Source: Nocardia amikacinitolerans NBRC 108937
GTDB lineage: Bacteria > Actinomycetota > Actinomycetes > Mycobacteriales > Mycobacteriaceae
Direction: 5' to 3'
Length of the DNA: 64,000 bases
Assembly (NCBI RefSeq): GCF_001612615.1
Contig: NZ_BDAU01000025.1
Span: 44,624 to 108,623, forward strand
Below, in pieces: positions 10,805-18,773 of the stretch (its first letter is position 1; each line of letters opens with the position of its first letter). The notes under the pieces are model-generated. The model made no database searches. It saw only the letters and a list, made by a program, of their open reading frames with translations, and was not told where the DNA came from. Both the position numbers and the translations under genes were made by a program.

Positions 10805-11550
10805 ATGCGAATCGCAGTAGTCGGCGCGAGCGGGCGGATCGGCCACGAGGTGGTCGACGTGCTGAGGGACCAGGGCCACGAGGTGGTGGCGATCAGTCGT
10901 GGTGCGGGCGTGGACGTCTACACCGGCGCGGGACTGGACGGGGCGCTGGCCGGGTGGACATCGTGATCGACGCGGTCAACGCGAACACCACCGAGACCGC
11001 GGCCGTGACGGACTACTTCCGCACCATCGCGCGCAACCTGCAGCGGGAGGCGGGCGTGCGGCGGATCGCGGTCGTCTCGATCATCGGCATCGATCCGTTC
11101 ACCGCGGGGCACTACGCCGGGAAGCTGGCGCACGAGGCGGCCTACCGCGAAGGTCCGGTGCCGGTGCGTGTCCTGCGCGCGGCGCAGTTCCACGAGTTCA
11201 CCGAGATGATGCTCGACTGGACCACCCGCGACGACACGGCCTACGTGCCGCGCTTCCGCACCCAGCTCGTCGCGGCCCGCGTCGCCGCCGAAGAGCTGGC
11301 CACGCTCGCCCTCGCCGACGAGGCGGCCGACGTGGTCGAGCTCGCGGGACCGGAAGAGCTGAACCTCGCCGCCTCGGTGGCGAAACTCGCCGCGCGCCTC
11401 GGCAAGCCGTCCCGCGTCGAGGAGATCGTCGACACCGAGGACCCCAATCACGAACTCCAAGCCGCCGGAGCGCTGCTGCCCGGCCCCAACGCGATCCTGG
11501 CAGGGCCGACGTTCGACGAATGGCTCGACCGCAAGTACCCGGCGCGTTAG
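10805..11550 (+). pseudogene. NAD(P)-binding (NmrA/SDR-like) reductase, frameshifted
   Basis: ATG 10805 (RBS GGAGG) gives MRIAVVGASGRIGHEVVDVL, a Rossmann GxxGxxG start, and runs to residue 51. It then hits a TGA. The natural continuation (DIVIDAVNANTTETAAV to DEWLDRKYPAR, stop 11550) is in the next frame. One base appears to be missing near 10951-10954 in GCCGGGTGG; restoring it gives a normal approximately 250-residue NAD(P)-binding protein. Either a recent inactivating mutation or a base-call error. The downstream part keeps good coding character. Confidence 0.75.
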
Positions 11551-11665
11551 TCGCCGCGAAAAGCACTGCGGCCTTTGATGTTCCGGTCTTCGACAGCCGC
11601 CCTTCGGCTCCCGGCTATTTCGTCGGCGCGCCGCGTGCGGCGAAAGATGTTGCGGACGTGTGGAT

Positions 11666-12871
11666 TCAGCCGAGGAGGTCGCGCACCACACCGTCGGCGA
11701 GGAGGCGGCCGCGGTCGGTGAGGACCAGGTGGTCGTCGGACCGGAATGCCAGGCCGCCGGCGATGACGCGATCGACCGCGGGGGCGGCGGAGGGAGCGAG
11801 GTCGGCGAGAGGGAGGCCGGTGCGCAGGCGCATCGTCAACATGACGCGCTCGAAGTAGCGCTCGTCGTCGGTGAGCGATTCCCAGCCCGCGGCGGGCAGG
11901 CCGCCGCGGGCGACGCGCTCGGCGTACCTGGCCGGGTGCTTGATGTTCCACCACCGCACCCCGCCGAGGTGGCTGTGCGCGCCGGGGCCCGCGCCGAGCC
12001 AGTCGCCGCCGTCCCAGTAGCCGAGGTTGTGCCTGCACCGAGCGGAATCGTTTGCCGCCCAATTGGATACCTCGTACCAGCCGAGTCCGGCGGCGGTGAG
12101 GCGGGAGTCGATGCGTTCGTAGCGGACGGCGAGCACGTCCTCGTCGGGCGCGGGCAGTTCGCCCCTGCGCACCTTGCGCGCCAGCGCGGTGCCGTCCTCG
12201 ACGATGAGCGAATACGCGGAGACGTGATCGACCCCGGCCTCCAGCACCGCGTCCAGGCTGGCGTCGAGATCGGCATCGCGCTCGCCGGGCGTTCCGTAGA
12301 TCAGATCCAGGTTGACGTGCTCGAAGCCCGCGGCGCGCGCCTCGCGGGCGGCGGCGACCGCGCGGCCCGGCGTGTGGGTGCGGTCCAGCACGGCGAGCAC
12401 GTGCCGCGCGGCCGACTGCATCCCCAGCGAGACGCGGGTGTACCCGGCCGCCCTGATGCGCGCGAAGAACTCCGGCGACGTGGATTCCGGATTCGATTCG
12501 GTGGTCACCTCGGCGTCGGGCGCGAGGGTGAACGCCGAGCGCACGGCGTCGAGTACCTCGGCGAGACCGTCGCCGCCGAGCAGCGACGGCGTGCCGCCGC
12601 CAACGAAGACGGTCGAGACCTCGGGCGTGGCCGATGGCAGCCTGCCGAACTGCTCGGCGGCTTCGGTCAGCTCACCGCGCAGCGCCGCGAGCCACGACTG
12701 CGGCGAGGCGGAACTGCCCAGCTCACCGGCGGTGTAGGTGTTGAAGTCGCAGTAGCCGCAGCGCGTCGCGCAGAACGGCACGTGCACGTACACGCCGAAC
12801 GGGCCGCCGCCGAAGTCGCGCAGCACGGGCGCGTCGGCGTCGATCTCCGAGAAGGGTACGGCGGAACTCAC
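11666..12871 (-). CDS. hemW: Heme chaperone HemW (radical SAM, HemN-like)
   Basis: A 401-residue radical SAM protein. The cluster motif CATRCGYCDF (CxxxCxxC) is followed by the GGGTPSLL motif. A C-terminal HemN domain is present. HemW transfers heme and is not the coproporphyrinogen oxidase; the residue after the third cluster Cys pair is Phe, not the extra Cys of HemN. GTG 12871 is selected to give the usual short N-terminal extension. Located between hrcA and the sulfite reductase locus, as in mycobacteria. Confidence 0.9.
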   Translation of the reverse strand: MSSAVPFSEIDADAPVLRDFGGGPFGVYVHVPFCATRCGYCDFNTYTAGELGSSASPQSWLAALRGELTEAAEQFGRLPSATPEVSTVFVGGGTPSLLGGDGLAEVLDAVRSAFTLAPDAEVTTESNPESTSPEFFARIRAAGYTRVSLGMQSAARHVLAVLDRTHTPGRAVAAAREARAAGFEHVNLDLIYGTPGERDADLDASLDAVLEAGVDHVSAYSLIVEDGTALARKVRRGELPAPDEDVLAVRYERIDSRLTAAGLGWYEVSNWAANDSARCRHNLGYWDGGDWLGAGPGAHSHLGGVRWWNIKHPARYAERVARGGLPAAGWESLTDDERYFERVMLTMRLRTGLPLADLAPSAAPAVDRVIAGGLAFRSDDHLVLTDRGRLLADGVVRDLLG

Positions 12872-13008
12872 CCATCCAGTGTGCCCGCCGAACCGCGACG
12901 CCCTCCGCCCGGGGACCGTCGGGCGCCCTGGACGTGCCGACGATCTCGACCGCCGTGCGGTCACCTCGATCGACGGCCGGATGCCGTCGGCCGCCCGGCC
13001 ATCCTCGC

Positions 13009-13416
13009 TCAGTCCGCGACGATCGGCGTGTTTTGGTTCGCGGTGAGCAGCCAGCGGCCGTCCTCCTTGGCCATCACATACATCGGGGTGCCCTCGCTCT
13101 CCAGGACGCCCTCGTTGGTGAAGTACCGCTGGCGCACCTTGACCGCGGCCACGTCGGGGCGGATGAACAGCACGTACTCGACCTCGTAGGTCGCCTTGCC
13201 GTGCGCGGTCGCGCCGGGCAACACAGCGGCGGTGAACTCGGCGATGGCGTCGCGGCCGAACAGGCGCTTGCCGTGGCCGGTGGTCCAGATGGCGTCCTCA
13301 CGGAACAGCGCGACGAATTCGTCGACGAGCTCGTGCTGCTGCACGTGCTCCACGGTGGCGACGATCTGGCGGATGGCGGCTACTTCGACTTCTGCGTCGA
13401 CGGGTGCGGTACTCAT
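13009..13416 (-). CDS. SnoaL-like/DUF4440 polyketide-cyclase fold protein
   Basis: A 135-residue single-domain NTF2-like protein, apparently of the SgcJ/EcaC type (VALFREDAIWTTGHGKRLFGRDAI and EGTPMYVMAKEDGRWLLTANQNT). The catalytic role is uncertain: proteins of this fold are cyclases, isomerases or binding proteins. ATG 13416 has GAGG upstream. It is divergent from the sulfite reductase operon and has a 20-bp palindrome 15 bases before its start, so it is probably regulated by a dimeric repressor. Confidence 0.75.
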   Translation of the reverse strand: MSTAPVDAEVEVAAIRQIVATVEHVQQHELVDEFVALFREDAIWTTGHGKRLFGRDAIAEFTAAVLPGATAHGKATYEVEYVLFIRPDVAAVKVRQRYFTNEGVLESEGTPMYVMAKEDGRWLLTANQNTPIVAD

Positions 13417-13431
13417 GGGATGCACCCTCGT

Positions 13432-13451
13432 ACCTCGAGATAACTCGAGGT
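13432..13451. promoter_or_regulatory. 20-bp palindromic operator candidate
   Basis: Arms ACCTCGAG (13432-13439) and CTCGAGGT (13444-13451) with spacer ATAA form a perfect dyad just upstream of the SnoaL-like gene. It has the size of a TetR- or MarR-type operator; no such regulator gene is adjacent. Confidence 0.5.
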
Positions 13452-13616
13452 CAATGCGGCGTGCCGCGGTTCACATCGGACACTTCGGACGAATCACCGG
13501 CCACATTCGCGCCGGGAAATATGACGACCATCACAAATAGACCCCGCGGTCCAGGGAATTTCCCCCTGTTTCGCGGGGAATCCGGAATGACGGTCGGAAC
13601 GCCCTTTCTGACATGG

Positions 13617-13622
13617 CACAAT
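13617..13622 (+). promoter_or_regulatory. -10 element for a leaderless transcript of the Cys leader peptide
   Basis: CACAAT ends seven bases before the ATG at 13630, the spacing expected when transcription starts at the A of the start codon. There is no Shine-Dalgarno before the ATG. A -35 box is not clear. Confidence 0.55.
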
Positions 13623-13629
13623 AGGCCTC

Positions 13630-13722
13630 ATGCGCGCATCGGGAGTACGACTTGTGGCACGTCGCCACGTCGACTACAAGCGCGTCTGTAGCGCCTGCTG
13701 TCTGCCCGGTTCTCACCGGTAG
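13630..13722 (+). CDS. Cysteine-responsive leader peptide of the sulfite reductase operon
   Basis: A 30-residue ORF beginning MRASGVRLVARRHVDYK and then carrying the cluster VCSACCL, three Cys codons within five. It ends 168 bases before sirA. Leaderless polycysteine short ORFs of this form precede sulfur-assimilation operons in mycobacteria and act as attenuators: ribosome stalling at Cys codons when Cys-tRNA is scarce permits downstream expression. The Arg-rich RRHVDYK stretch before the Cys cluster also fits, from memory, the actinobacterial family. Function here is inferred from position and composition. Confidence 0.8.
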   Translation: MRASGVRLVARRHVDYKRVCSACCLPGSHR

Positions 13723-13890
13723 CTCAGCGGCGCCCTTCTTCCGGTCTCCCGGCGATCCCATTCGCATCGGTCCGCTGATACCGCGGACGCGAGTCAGCCA
13801 GCCCTCACCCACCCCGCCGGCTCCGCCGGCTGCCAACCCCGGTGCGCGCCCTCAGCACAGATGTACCACCCACCCAGCAGGAGCGACCTA
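13723..13890 (+). promoter_or_regulatory. Probable attenuation region between leader peptide and sirA
   Basis: This GC-rich spacer holds a hairpin with arms GGTCCGC-type (13770-13775 with 13783-13788) and a second, GCCGGC-TCC-GCCGGC, near 13821. It ends with AGGAG before sirA. Which structures alternate, and whether the mechanism is transcriptional or translational, cannot be told by eye. Confidence 0.4.
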
Positions 13891-15678
13891 ATGACGTCGA
13901 GTACCGACGCCGGTCCCAGCGATCAGCCGACACAGCGTCCCGAACGCCCGGCCACCGAGCGCCGCGTACGGCCGGACCGCCCGCGTCCCGAGGCGTCGAC
14001 GGCGCCGCGCGCCCGCACCGGCAAGCCCGTGCGCCGCAAGTCCGAAGGTCAGTGGGCCCTCGGCTACCGGGAACCGCTCAACCCGAACGAGCAGAGCAAG
14101 AAGGACGACAACCCGCTCAACGTCCGCGCCCGCATCGAGAACATCTACGCCAAGGGCGGATTCGACAGCATCGACAAGGCCGACCTGCGCGGCCGGTTCC
14201 GCTGGTGGGGCCTCTACACCCAGCGCGAGCAGGGCTACGACGGCACATTCACCGGCGACGAGAACATCGACCTGCTCGAGGCCAAGTACTTCATGATGCG
14301 GGTGCGCTGCGACGGCGGCGCGCTGAACGTCGCGCAGCTGCGCACGCTCGGCCAGATCTCCACCGAGTTCGGCCGCGACACCGCCGACCTGTCCGACCGC
14401 GAGAACGTCCAGTACCACTGGATCGAGATCGAGAACGTGCCGGAGATCTGGCGGCGGCTCGAAGAGGTCGGCCTGCAGACCACCGAGGCGTGCGGCGACT
14501 GCCCCCGCGTCGTGCTCGGCTCGCCGCTGGCCGGTGAATCGCTGGACGAGATCATCGACACCACGCCCGCGATCGAGGAGATCGTGCGCCGCTACATCGG
14601 CGACAAGAAGTACTCGAACCTGCCGCGCAAGTTCAAGACCGCGATCTCGGGTCAGCAGGACGTGGTGCACGAGATCAACGACGTCGCGTTCGTCGGCGTC
14701 GAGCACCCCGAGCACGGCCCCGGTCTCGACCTGTGGGTCGGCGGCGGCCTGTCCACCAATCCGATGCTCGCGCAGCGCGTCGGCGCCTGGGTCCCGCTGG
14801 ACGAGGTGCCCGACGTGTGGGAAGCCGTCGTCTCCCTGTACCGCGACTACGGCTACCGCCGCCTGCGCACCAAGGCGCGGCTGAAGTTCCTGATCAAGGA
14901 CTGGGGCATCGAGAAGTTCCGCCAGGTGCTCGAGGACGAGTACCTGAAGCGCAAGCTGATCGACGGCCCCGCGCCGGAGCAGCCCGCCAAGCCGATCGAC
15001 CACGTCGGCGTGCAACGACTGCGCAACGGTCTCAACGCTGTCGGCTTCTCCCCCATCGCCGGTCGCGTCTCGGGCACCGTGCTGACCAAGGTGGCCGACG
15101 CGGTCGAGAAGATCGGCGCCGATCGGATTCGCTTCACCCCGTACCAGAAGCTGATCGTGCTCGACGTCGCCGACGACAAGGTCGAGCAGCTCATCACCGA
15201 GCTCGAACCGCTCGGCCTGCAGGCCCGTCCGTCCATCTGGCGGCGAAACCTGCTGGCCTGCAGTGGCATCGAGTTCTGCAAGCTCTCGTTCGTCGAGACA
15301 CGCAAGCGCTCCCAGGTGCTCGCGCCGGAGCTCGAGCAGCGGCTCGCCGACGTCAACGCCCAGCTGGATGTGCCGATCACGGTGAACATCAACGGCTGCC
15401 CGAACTCCTGCGGCCGGTCCCAGATCGCCGACATCGGCTTCAAGGGCCAGCTGGTGGACGACGGCGAGGGGAATCAAGTCGAGGGCTTCCAGGTTCACCT
15501 CGGTGGCAGCCTCGGACTCGACAGCGGCTTCGGCCGAAAGCTGCGCCAGCACAAGGTGACCAGCGCCGAACTCGGCGACTACATCGAGCGCGTGGTGCGC
15601 AACTTCGTCAAAAACCGGAACGCGGACGAGCGGTTCGCCCAGTGGGCGGTCCGCGCCGACGAGGCCGACCTGCGATGA
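13891..15678 (+). CDS. sirA: Ferredoxin-dependent assimilatory sulfite reductase
   Basis: A 595-residue enzyme reducing sulfite to sulfide with siroheme and a [4Fe-4S] cluster. Two ferredoxin-like half-domains alternate with nitrite/sulfite reductase 4Fe-4S domains. The cluster cysteines are visible as LACSGIEFC (Cx5C) and NGCPNSCG (Cx3C). The Tyr-Cys pair region known from the mycobacterial enzyme (YTQREQGYDG ... EACGDCPR) is present. Homologues are often labelled NirA, but the operon with cysH/cysD/cysN makes sulfite the likely substrate. ATG 13891 follows AGGAGCGACCTA; the first 40 residues are disordered and Arg/Pro-rich. Confidence 0.92.
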   Translation: MTSSTDAGPSDQPTQRPERPATERRVRPDRPRPEASTAPRARTGKPVRRKSEGQWALGYREPLNPNEQSKKDDNPLNVRARIENIYAKGGFDSIDKADLRGRFRWWGLYTQREQGYDGTFTGDENIDLLEAKYFMMRVRCDGGALNVAQLRTLGQISTEFGRDTADLSDRENVQYHWIEIENVPEIWRRLEEVGLQTTEACGDCPRVVLGSPLAGESLDEIIDTTPAIEEIVRRYIGDKKYSNLPRKFKTAISGQQDVVHEINDVAFVGVEHPEHGPGLDLWVGGGLSTNPMLAQRVGAWVPLDEVPDVWEAVVSLYRDYGYRRLRTKARLKFLIKDWGIEKFRQVLEDEYLKRKLIDGPAPEQPAKPIDHVGVQRLRNGLNAVGFSPIAGRVSGTVLTKVADAVEKIGADRIRFTPYQKLIVLDVADDKVEQLITELEPLGLQARPSIWRRNLLACSGIEFCKLSFVETRKRSQVLAPELEQRLADVNAQLDVPITVNINGCPNSCGRSQIADIGFKGQLVDDGEGNQVEGFQVHLGGSLGLDSGFGRKLRQHKVTSAELGDYIERVVRNFVKNRNADERFAQWAVRADEADLR

Positions 15679-15716
15679 GCACGATCGTGACTCGGCTGAC
15701 GGGAGATCAACTGTGA
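15675..15716 (+). other. 13-codon coupling ORF between sirA and cysH
   Basis: The ATG overlaps the sirA stop (ATGA), and its own TGA overlaps the cysH GTG (GTGA). It encodes MSTIVTRLTGDQL. It would carry ribosomes from sirA into cysH. It may be only a coupling device or a remnant of an older cysH N-terminus. Confidence 0.35.
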
Positions 15717-16432
15717 CAACGAAACTCGCCGACAAGCTCGCCGAAGACGAGCTGCGGGCGATCGCCGAACGCGGCGCGGCCGAACTCGGCCCCGACGCCT
15801 CGGCGCTCGACCTGCTGCGCTGGACCGAGGAGACCTTCGGCTCCGGCTACATCGTCGCCTCCAACATGCAGGACGGCGTGCTCGTGCACCTCGCGGCGCA
15901 GGTCCGTTCCGGCGTCGACGTGCTGTTCCTGGACACGGGCTATCACTTCGCCGAGACCATCGGCACCCGGGACGCGGTCGAGGCCGTGTACGGGGTCAAC
16001 GTGGTCAACGTCCGCCCGGAGCACACCGTCGCCGAGCAGGACGAGCTGCTGGGCAAGGACCTGTTCGCGCGCGACGCGGGCGAGTGCTGCCGCCTGCGCA
16101 AGGTTGTGCCGCTGAAGAAGTCGCTGACCGGTTACAACGCCTGGGTCACCGGTATCCGCCGGGTGGAGGCTCCCACCCGCGCCAACGCGCCGCTGATCTC
16201 CTACGACGAAGCCTTCGGCCTGGTGAAGATCAATCCGATCGCACCGTGGTCCGACGACGAGATGGATGCCTACATCGAACAGCACGGCATCCTCGTCAAT
16301 CCCCTGGTGGAGGAGGGATATCCGTCCATCGGCTGCGCTCCGTGCACACGGAAGCCGGAGCCGGGATCCGATCCGCGAAGCGGCCGTTGGGCCGGCCTCG
16401 CCAAGACCGAATGCGGGTTGCATCAATCATGA
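15713..16432 (+). CDS. cysH: Adenylyl-sulfate (APS) reductase CysH
   Basis: A 239-residue thioredoxin-dependent reductase making sulfite from APS. The [4Fe-4S] cysteines ECCRLRK and GCAPCTRKP mark the APS-reducing (not PAPS) class, in keeping with the absence of an APS kinase here. The C-terminal ECGLH motif carries the catalytic Cys. The start is GTG 15713; the stop overlaps the cysD ATG (ATGA). Confidence 0.94.
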   Translation: MTTKLADKLAEDELRAIAERGAAELGPDASALDLLRWTEETFGSGYIVASNMQDGVLVHLAAQVRSGVDVLFLDTGYHFAETIGTRDAVEAVYGVNVVNVRPEHTVAEQDELLGKDLFARDAGECCRLRKVVPLKKSLTGYNAWVTGIRRVEAPTRANAPLISYDEAFGLVKINPIAPWSDDEMDAYIEQHGILVNPLVEEGYPSIGCAPCTRKPEPGSDPRSGRWAGLAKTECGLHQS

Positions 16433-17358
16433 CCGAGACCATCAGTGAACGCTCCCTCGGCATTTCCGACTTCGACACCCTCGCGGCGTTGGAGTCGGAG
16501 GCCATCCACATCTTCCGCGAGGTAGCGGGCGAGTTCGAGCGGCCGGTGATCCTGTTCTCCGGCGGCAAGGACTCCACCGTGCTGCTGCACCTGGCGCTCA
16601 AGGCCTTCTGGCCCGCGCCGCTGCCCTTCGCGCTGCTGCACGTGGACACCGGCCACAACCTGCCCGAGGTGCTGGAGTTCCGCGACAAGGTGGTCGAGAA
16701 GTACGGGCTGCGCCTGCACGTCGCCAGCGTCGAGGACTACCTGGCCGACGGCAGGCTCACCGAGCGCCCGGACGGCATCCGCAACCCGCTGCAGACCGTG
16801 CCGCTGCTGGACGCCATCTCCGAGAACCGCTTCGACGCGGTGTTCGGCGGCGGCCGCCGCGACGAGGAGCGCTCCCGCGCCAAGGAGCGAATCTTCTCGC
16901 TGCGCAACGCCTTCGGCCAGTGGGACCCGAAGCGCCAGCGTCCCGAGCTGTGGAACCTGTACAACGGCAGGCACGCACCGGGCGAGCACGTGCGGGTGTT
17001 CCCGCTGAGCAACTGGACCGAGCTCGACATCTGGCGCTACATCGCCAGGGAGAACGTCGAACTCGCGACCATCTACTACGCGCACGAGCGCCCGGTGTAC
17101 CAGCGCGACGGCATGTGGATGACGCCGGGCGTCTGGGGCGGCCCGCGCGAGGGCGAGGTGCTGGAGACCCGCTCGGTCCGGTACCGCACCGTCGGTGACG
17201 GATCCACCACCGGCGCCATCATTTCCGACGCTGCCGACAACGAGGCGATCCTCGCCGAGGTGGCCGCGTCCCGATTGACCGAACGTGGTGCGACCCGCGG
17301 CGACGACCGGGTTTCCGAGGCCGCGATGGAAGACCGCAAGCGCGAGGGCTACTTCTAA
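16429..17358 (+). CDS. cysD: Sulfate adenylyltransferase subunit 2 CysD
   Basis: A 309-residue PP-loop ATP pyrophosphatase subunit (SGGKDST at about residue 41) that forms APS from ATP and sulfate with the CysN GTPase. The family motifs FGGGRRDEERSRAKERIFS and the C-terminal DRKREGYF are intact. ATG 16429 overlaps the cysH stop. A second, out-of-frame copy of its last 19 codons lies just downstream at 17418-17474. Confidence 0.95.
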   Translation: MTETISERSLGISDFDTLAALESEAIHIFREVAGEFERPVILFSGGKDSTVLLHLALKAFWPAPLPFALLHVDTGHNLPEVLEFRDKVVEKYGLRLHVASVEDYLADGRLTERPDGIRNPLQTVPLLDAISENRFDAVFGGGRRDEERSRAKERIFSLRNAFGQWDPKRQRPELWNLYNGRHAPGEHVRVFPLSNWTELDIWRYIARENVELATIYYAHERPVYQRDGMWMTPGVWGGPREGEVLETRSVRYRTVGDGSTTGAIISDAADNEAILAEVAASRLTERGATRGDDRVSEAAMEDRKREGYF

Positions 17359-17380
17359 TGCGTCTCGAGCTACTCACCAG

Positions 17381-17474
17381 ACCGAACGTGGCGCGCGGTG
17401 CCCAATCCTGGGCGAGCGACGACCGAGTCTCCGAAGCCGCGATGGAAGACCGCAAGCGAGAGGGTTATTTCTGA
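17381..17474 (+). repeat. Diverged second copy of the cysD 3' end
   Basis: The segment repeats ACCGAACGTGG, then a 57-base stretch (17418-17474) that encodes DDRVSEAAMEDRKREGYF plus stop, matching the cysD C-terminus. Against the real cysD end (17302-17358) I count seven substitutions, all synonymous (including TAA to TGA). The copy has no start of its own and is out of frame with its upstream part. It ends one base before the cysN ATG. It looks like a scar of recombination with a diverged cysD-cysN. Confidence 0.8.
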
Positions 17475-17475
17475 C

Positions 17476-18771
17476 ATGTCCGACCTATTGAGGCTGGCCA
17501 CCGCCGGTTCTGTCGACGACGGCAAGTCCACCTTGGTCGGACGGCTGCTCTACGACACGAAGTCCGTGCTCGCCGACCAGATCGACGCCGTCACCCGCGC
17601 GTCGGTGGACAAGGGTCTGGCCACCCCGGACCTCTCGCTGCTCGTGGACGGGCTGCGCGCCGAGCGGGAGCAGGGCATCACCATCGATGTCGCCTACCGC
17701 TACTTCGCAACGCCCAAGCGGTCTTTCGTGCTCGCGGACACCCCGGGGCACGTGCAGTACACCCGCAACACCGTCTCCGGCGCGTCCACCGCGCAGCTGG
17801 TGATCCTGCTCGTCGACGCGCGCAAGGGCGTCATCGAGCAGACCCGCAGGCACGCGGCGGTGCTCGCGCTGCTGGGCGTGCCGAAGCTGGTGCTCGCGGT
17901 GAACAAGATCGATCTCGTCGACGACGCCGCGAGCGTGTTCGCCGAGATCTCCGCCGAGTTCAACAAGCTCACCAGCACTTTGGGCTGGGCGGCCGAGGAC
18001 GTGCTGGAGATCCCGGTCTCGGCGCTGCACGGCGACAACATCGCCAGCCGCTCCGAGAACACGCCGTACTACGACGGTCCTTCGCTCATCGAGCACCTGG
18101 AGTCGGTGCCGGTCGACGCCGACAACACCGGCGCGCACTCGCTGGGTCTGCGTTTTCCTGTGCAATACGTGATCCGCCCGCGCACCGCCGAATACCCCGA
18201 CTACCGCGGCTACGCGGGTCAGATCGCGGCCGGTTCGGTGGCGCCCGGCGACGAGATCGTGGTGCTGCCCTCCGGCGTGCGCACGACCGTGGAGCGCATC
18301 GACACCCCGGACGGCGAGCTGGCCGTCGCGCAGGCCGGGCGCAGCGTGACGCTGATCCTGACCGACGAGGTCGACATCTCCCGCGGCGACATCATCGCCG
18401 CCGTCGACGACGCGCCGGAACCGATCGACAGCTTCGACGCGACGGTCTGCTGGCTGGGCGACAAGCCGCTGCGCCCCGGCGCCCGGCTGCTGCTCAAGCA
18501 CGGCACCCGCACCACCCAGGCCATCGTCGGCGCGCTCATCGAACGCTTCGACGAGCAGCGGCTCGCCGCGGACCCGAACCCGGAAGCGTTGGAGCTCAAC
18601 GACATCGGACGCATCTCGGTGCGGGTCGCCGAGCCGATCGCGGCCGACGACTACCGGGCCAACCGGCACACCGGTAGCTTCCTGCTGATCGACCCGGCGG
18701 GCGGCAACACGCTCGGCGCGGGCCTGGTCGGCGATGTGCTGACCGCGGTCGAGGTCGGCACCGGAGCCTGA
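17476..18771 (+). CDS. cysN: Sulfate adenylyltransferase subunit 1 CysN (GTPase)
   Basis: A 431-residue translational-GTPase-type protein with G1 AGSVDDGKST, G3 DTPGH and G4 NKID, then two beta-barrel domains. It hydrolyses GTP to drive CysD. It lacks the C-terminal CysC (APS kinase) domain that is fused to it in M. tuberculosis. ATG 17476 directly follows the stop of the cysD-tail repeat (TGACATG). The longer open frame from 17398 only reads the repeat in a wrong frame. Confidence 0.94.
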   Translation: MSDLLRLATAGSVDDGKSTLVGRLLYDTKSVLADQIDAVTRASVDKGLATPDLSLLVDGLRAEREQGITIDVAYRYFATPKRSFVLADTPGHVQYTRNTVSGASTAQLVILLVDARKGVIEQTRRHAAVLALLGVPKLVLAVNKIDLVDDAASVFAEISAEFNKLTSTLGWAAEDVLEIPVSALHGDNIASRSENTPYYDGPSLIEHLESVPVDADNTGAHSLGLRFPVQYVIRPRTAEYPDYRGYAGQIAAGSVAPGDEIVVLPSGVRTTVERIDTPDGELAVAQAGRSVTLILTDEVDISRGDIIAAVDDAPEPIDSFDATVCWLGDKPLRPGARLLLKHGTRTTQAIVGALIERFDEQRLAADPNPEALELNDIGRISVRVAEPIAADDYRANRHTGSFLLIDPAGGNTLGAGLVGDVLTAVEVGTGA

Positions 18772-18773
18772 GG

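Noticed and set aside
13531..13836. 101-codon minus-strand frame opposite the Cys leader peptide
   Set aside because: Low-quality composition and no start signal; the plus-strand leader peptide explains the conserved features.
13888..15735. A 615-codon open frame antisense to sirA
   Set aside because: It is a mirror of the strong GC3 bias of sirA; the product has no recognisable domain while the sense frame is a complete sulfite reductase.
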